Below are positions 5,778 through 6,275 of a stretch of DNA of 6,275 nt, piece by piece. The DNA is from Caryophanales bacterium UBA6985. GTDB taxonomy: Bacteria; Bacillota_I; Bacilli_A; RF39; UBA660. The notes below the pieces were generated by a model. The model did not search any database and was not told where the DNA came from. It saw only the letters and a list, made by a program, of their open reading frames with translations. The position numbers and the translations under genes were made by a program. Location of the stretch: NCBI GenBank assembly GCA_002450035.1, contig DJYF01000054.1:1-6275 (forward strand), given 5' to 3'. The stretch's first letter is position 1. Each line of letters begins with the position of its first letter.

Positions 5778-5779
5778 AT

Positions 5780-6275
5780 ATGAAAATTTATAATACATTA
5801 ACAAGACAAGTTGAAGAGTTTATTCCAAATGAAGAAGGAAAAGTAAAATTTTATACATGTGGGCCAACTGTATATCATTATGCTCACATAGGTAATATAA
5901 GAAATTATATTGGCCATGATGTTCTAGATAAAACTTTAAGATATATTGGTTATGATGTAACTAGAGCAATGAATATAACTGATGTAGGGCACTTAACAAG
6001 TGATAGTGATTCAGGAGAAGATAAGATGGCTGTAGCAGCTAAAAGAGAACATAAGAAAGCTATGGATATTGCTGCATTCTATACTGATGCTTTCTTTAAA
6101 GACTTTGAAGCGGTTAATTGCCGTAAACCTGAAATAATTAGTCCTGCTACAGAAAATATTGAAATGTATATTAAGATGATTGAAAAACTACTTGAAGATG
6201 GTTTTGCTTATCAATCTGGTGGAAATATTTATTTTGATATTTCTAAATTAAATGATTATTATGTTTTAACTAATC
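5780..6275 (+). CDS. cysS: Cysteinyl-tRNA synthetase, 5' part
   Basis: CysS joins cysteine to tRNA-Cys (class I synthetase, cytosolic). The first 165 codons are present and the frame runs off the window end. Key features are FYTCGPTVY (24-32, with the zinc-site Cys at 27), the HIGH-type motif HIGN (36-39) and GYDVTRAMNITDVGHLTSD (57-75, cut here to 19 residues), followed by SGEDKM. Many bacterial enzymes read NFTDVDDK at this place; the TDVGHLTSD...GEDKM form belongs to a distinct CysS subgroup, as far as I recall. The KMSKS loop and tRNA-binding part are beyond the window. ATG has an AGAGAGAGG ribosome-binding site (5764-5772) seven bases upstream. That site is the target of the leader hairpin. 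Leader ORF and cysS are in the same frame, 23 codons apart start to start. Confidence 0.95.
   Translation, partial: MKIYNTLTRQVEEFIPNEEGKVKFYTCGPTVYHYAHIGNIRNYIGHDVLDKTLRYIGYDVTRAMNITDVGHLTSDSDSGEDKMAVAAKREHKKAMDIAAFYTDAFFKDFEAVNCRKPEIISPATENIEMYIKMIEKLLEDGFAYQSGGNIYFDISKLNDYYVLTN

Noticed and set aside
5690..5779. T-box riboswitch before cysS
   Set aside because: The leader is only about 84 bases and lacks the T-box consensus sequence, a specifier loop structure and a terminator hairpin with T run.
1..6275. Mobile elements, CRISPR arrays, tRNA or rRNA genes
   Set aside because: No direct-repeat arrays, transposase motifs, attachment-like repeats or RNA gene signatures were seen.

Overview
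The window is a low-GC (about 30% by eye) piece of a compact bacterial chromosome. Shine-Dalgarno sites are of the AGG(T)G type, promoters are sigma-A-like with frequent extended -10 boxes, Trp is always TGG, and stops are TAA or TAG. A class III (oxygen-sensitive) ribonucleotide reductase and a rubrerythrin point to a strict anaerobe. A Spo0A-type DNA-binding domain points to the Firmicutes/Bacilli side. A small-genome gut lineage of the RF39/Erysipelotrichia kind would fit, but that placement is inference.

Layout. (1) 1-1139, plus strand: the 3' end of mnmA (tRNA 2-thiouridylase), then a membrane-anchored SanA/YdcF-family gene ending in a terminator. (2) 1142-2692: nadK (NAD kinase) on the plus strand converges with a coiled-coil gene of unknown function on the minus strand. 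The two share one bidirectional terminator. (3) 2633-4500: a divergent promoter region, then nrdD (anaerobic ribonucleotide reductase, no ATP cone, no nrdG beside it). (4) 4562-5191: rubrerythrin (rbr) with its own promoter and terminator. (5) 5203-5655: a 115-residue gene consisting only of the Spo0A C-terminal DNA-binding domain, with no receiver domain, and with a clear promoter, a palindrome in its 5' leader and a strong terminator. (6) 5661-6275: a promoter, a nine-codon leader ORF (MKLNKRCCL), and the first 165 codons of cysS (cysteinyl-tRNA synthetase).

Most genes look like separate transcription units, each with a promoter and often a terminator, rather than one operon. nrdD and rbr both belong to anaerobic life (deoxynucleotide synthesis without oxygen; peroxide disposal), but rbr can be transcribed alone.

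The most interesting item is the cysS leader. Its two tandem Cys codons (TGT TGC) form the core of a 10-bp complement to the cysS ribosome-binding site. This reads as translational attenuation: a ribosome stalled for lack of Cys-tRNA would uncover cysS. No T-box motif is present, although a T-box is the usual control of aminoacyl-tRNA synthetase genes in Firmicutes. The second is the receiver-less Spo0A domain, whose 5' leader carries an inverted repeat with 0A-box-like half-sites.
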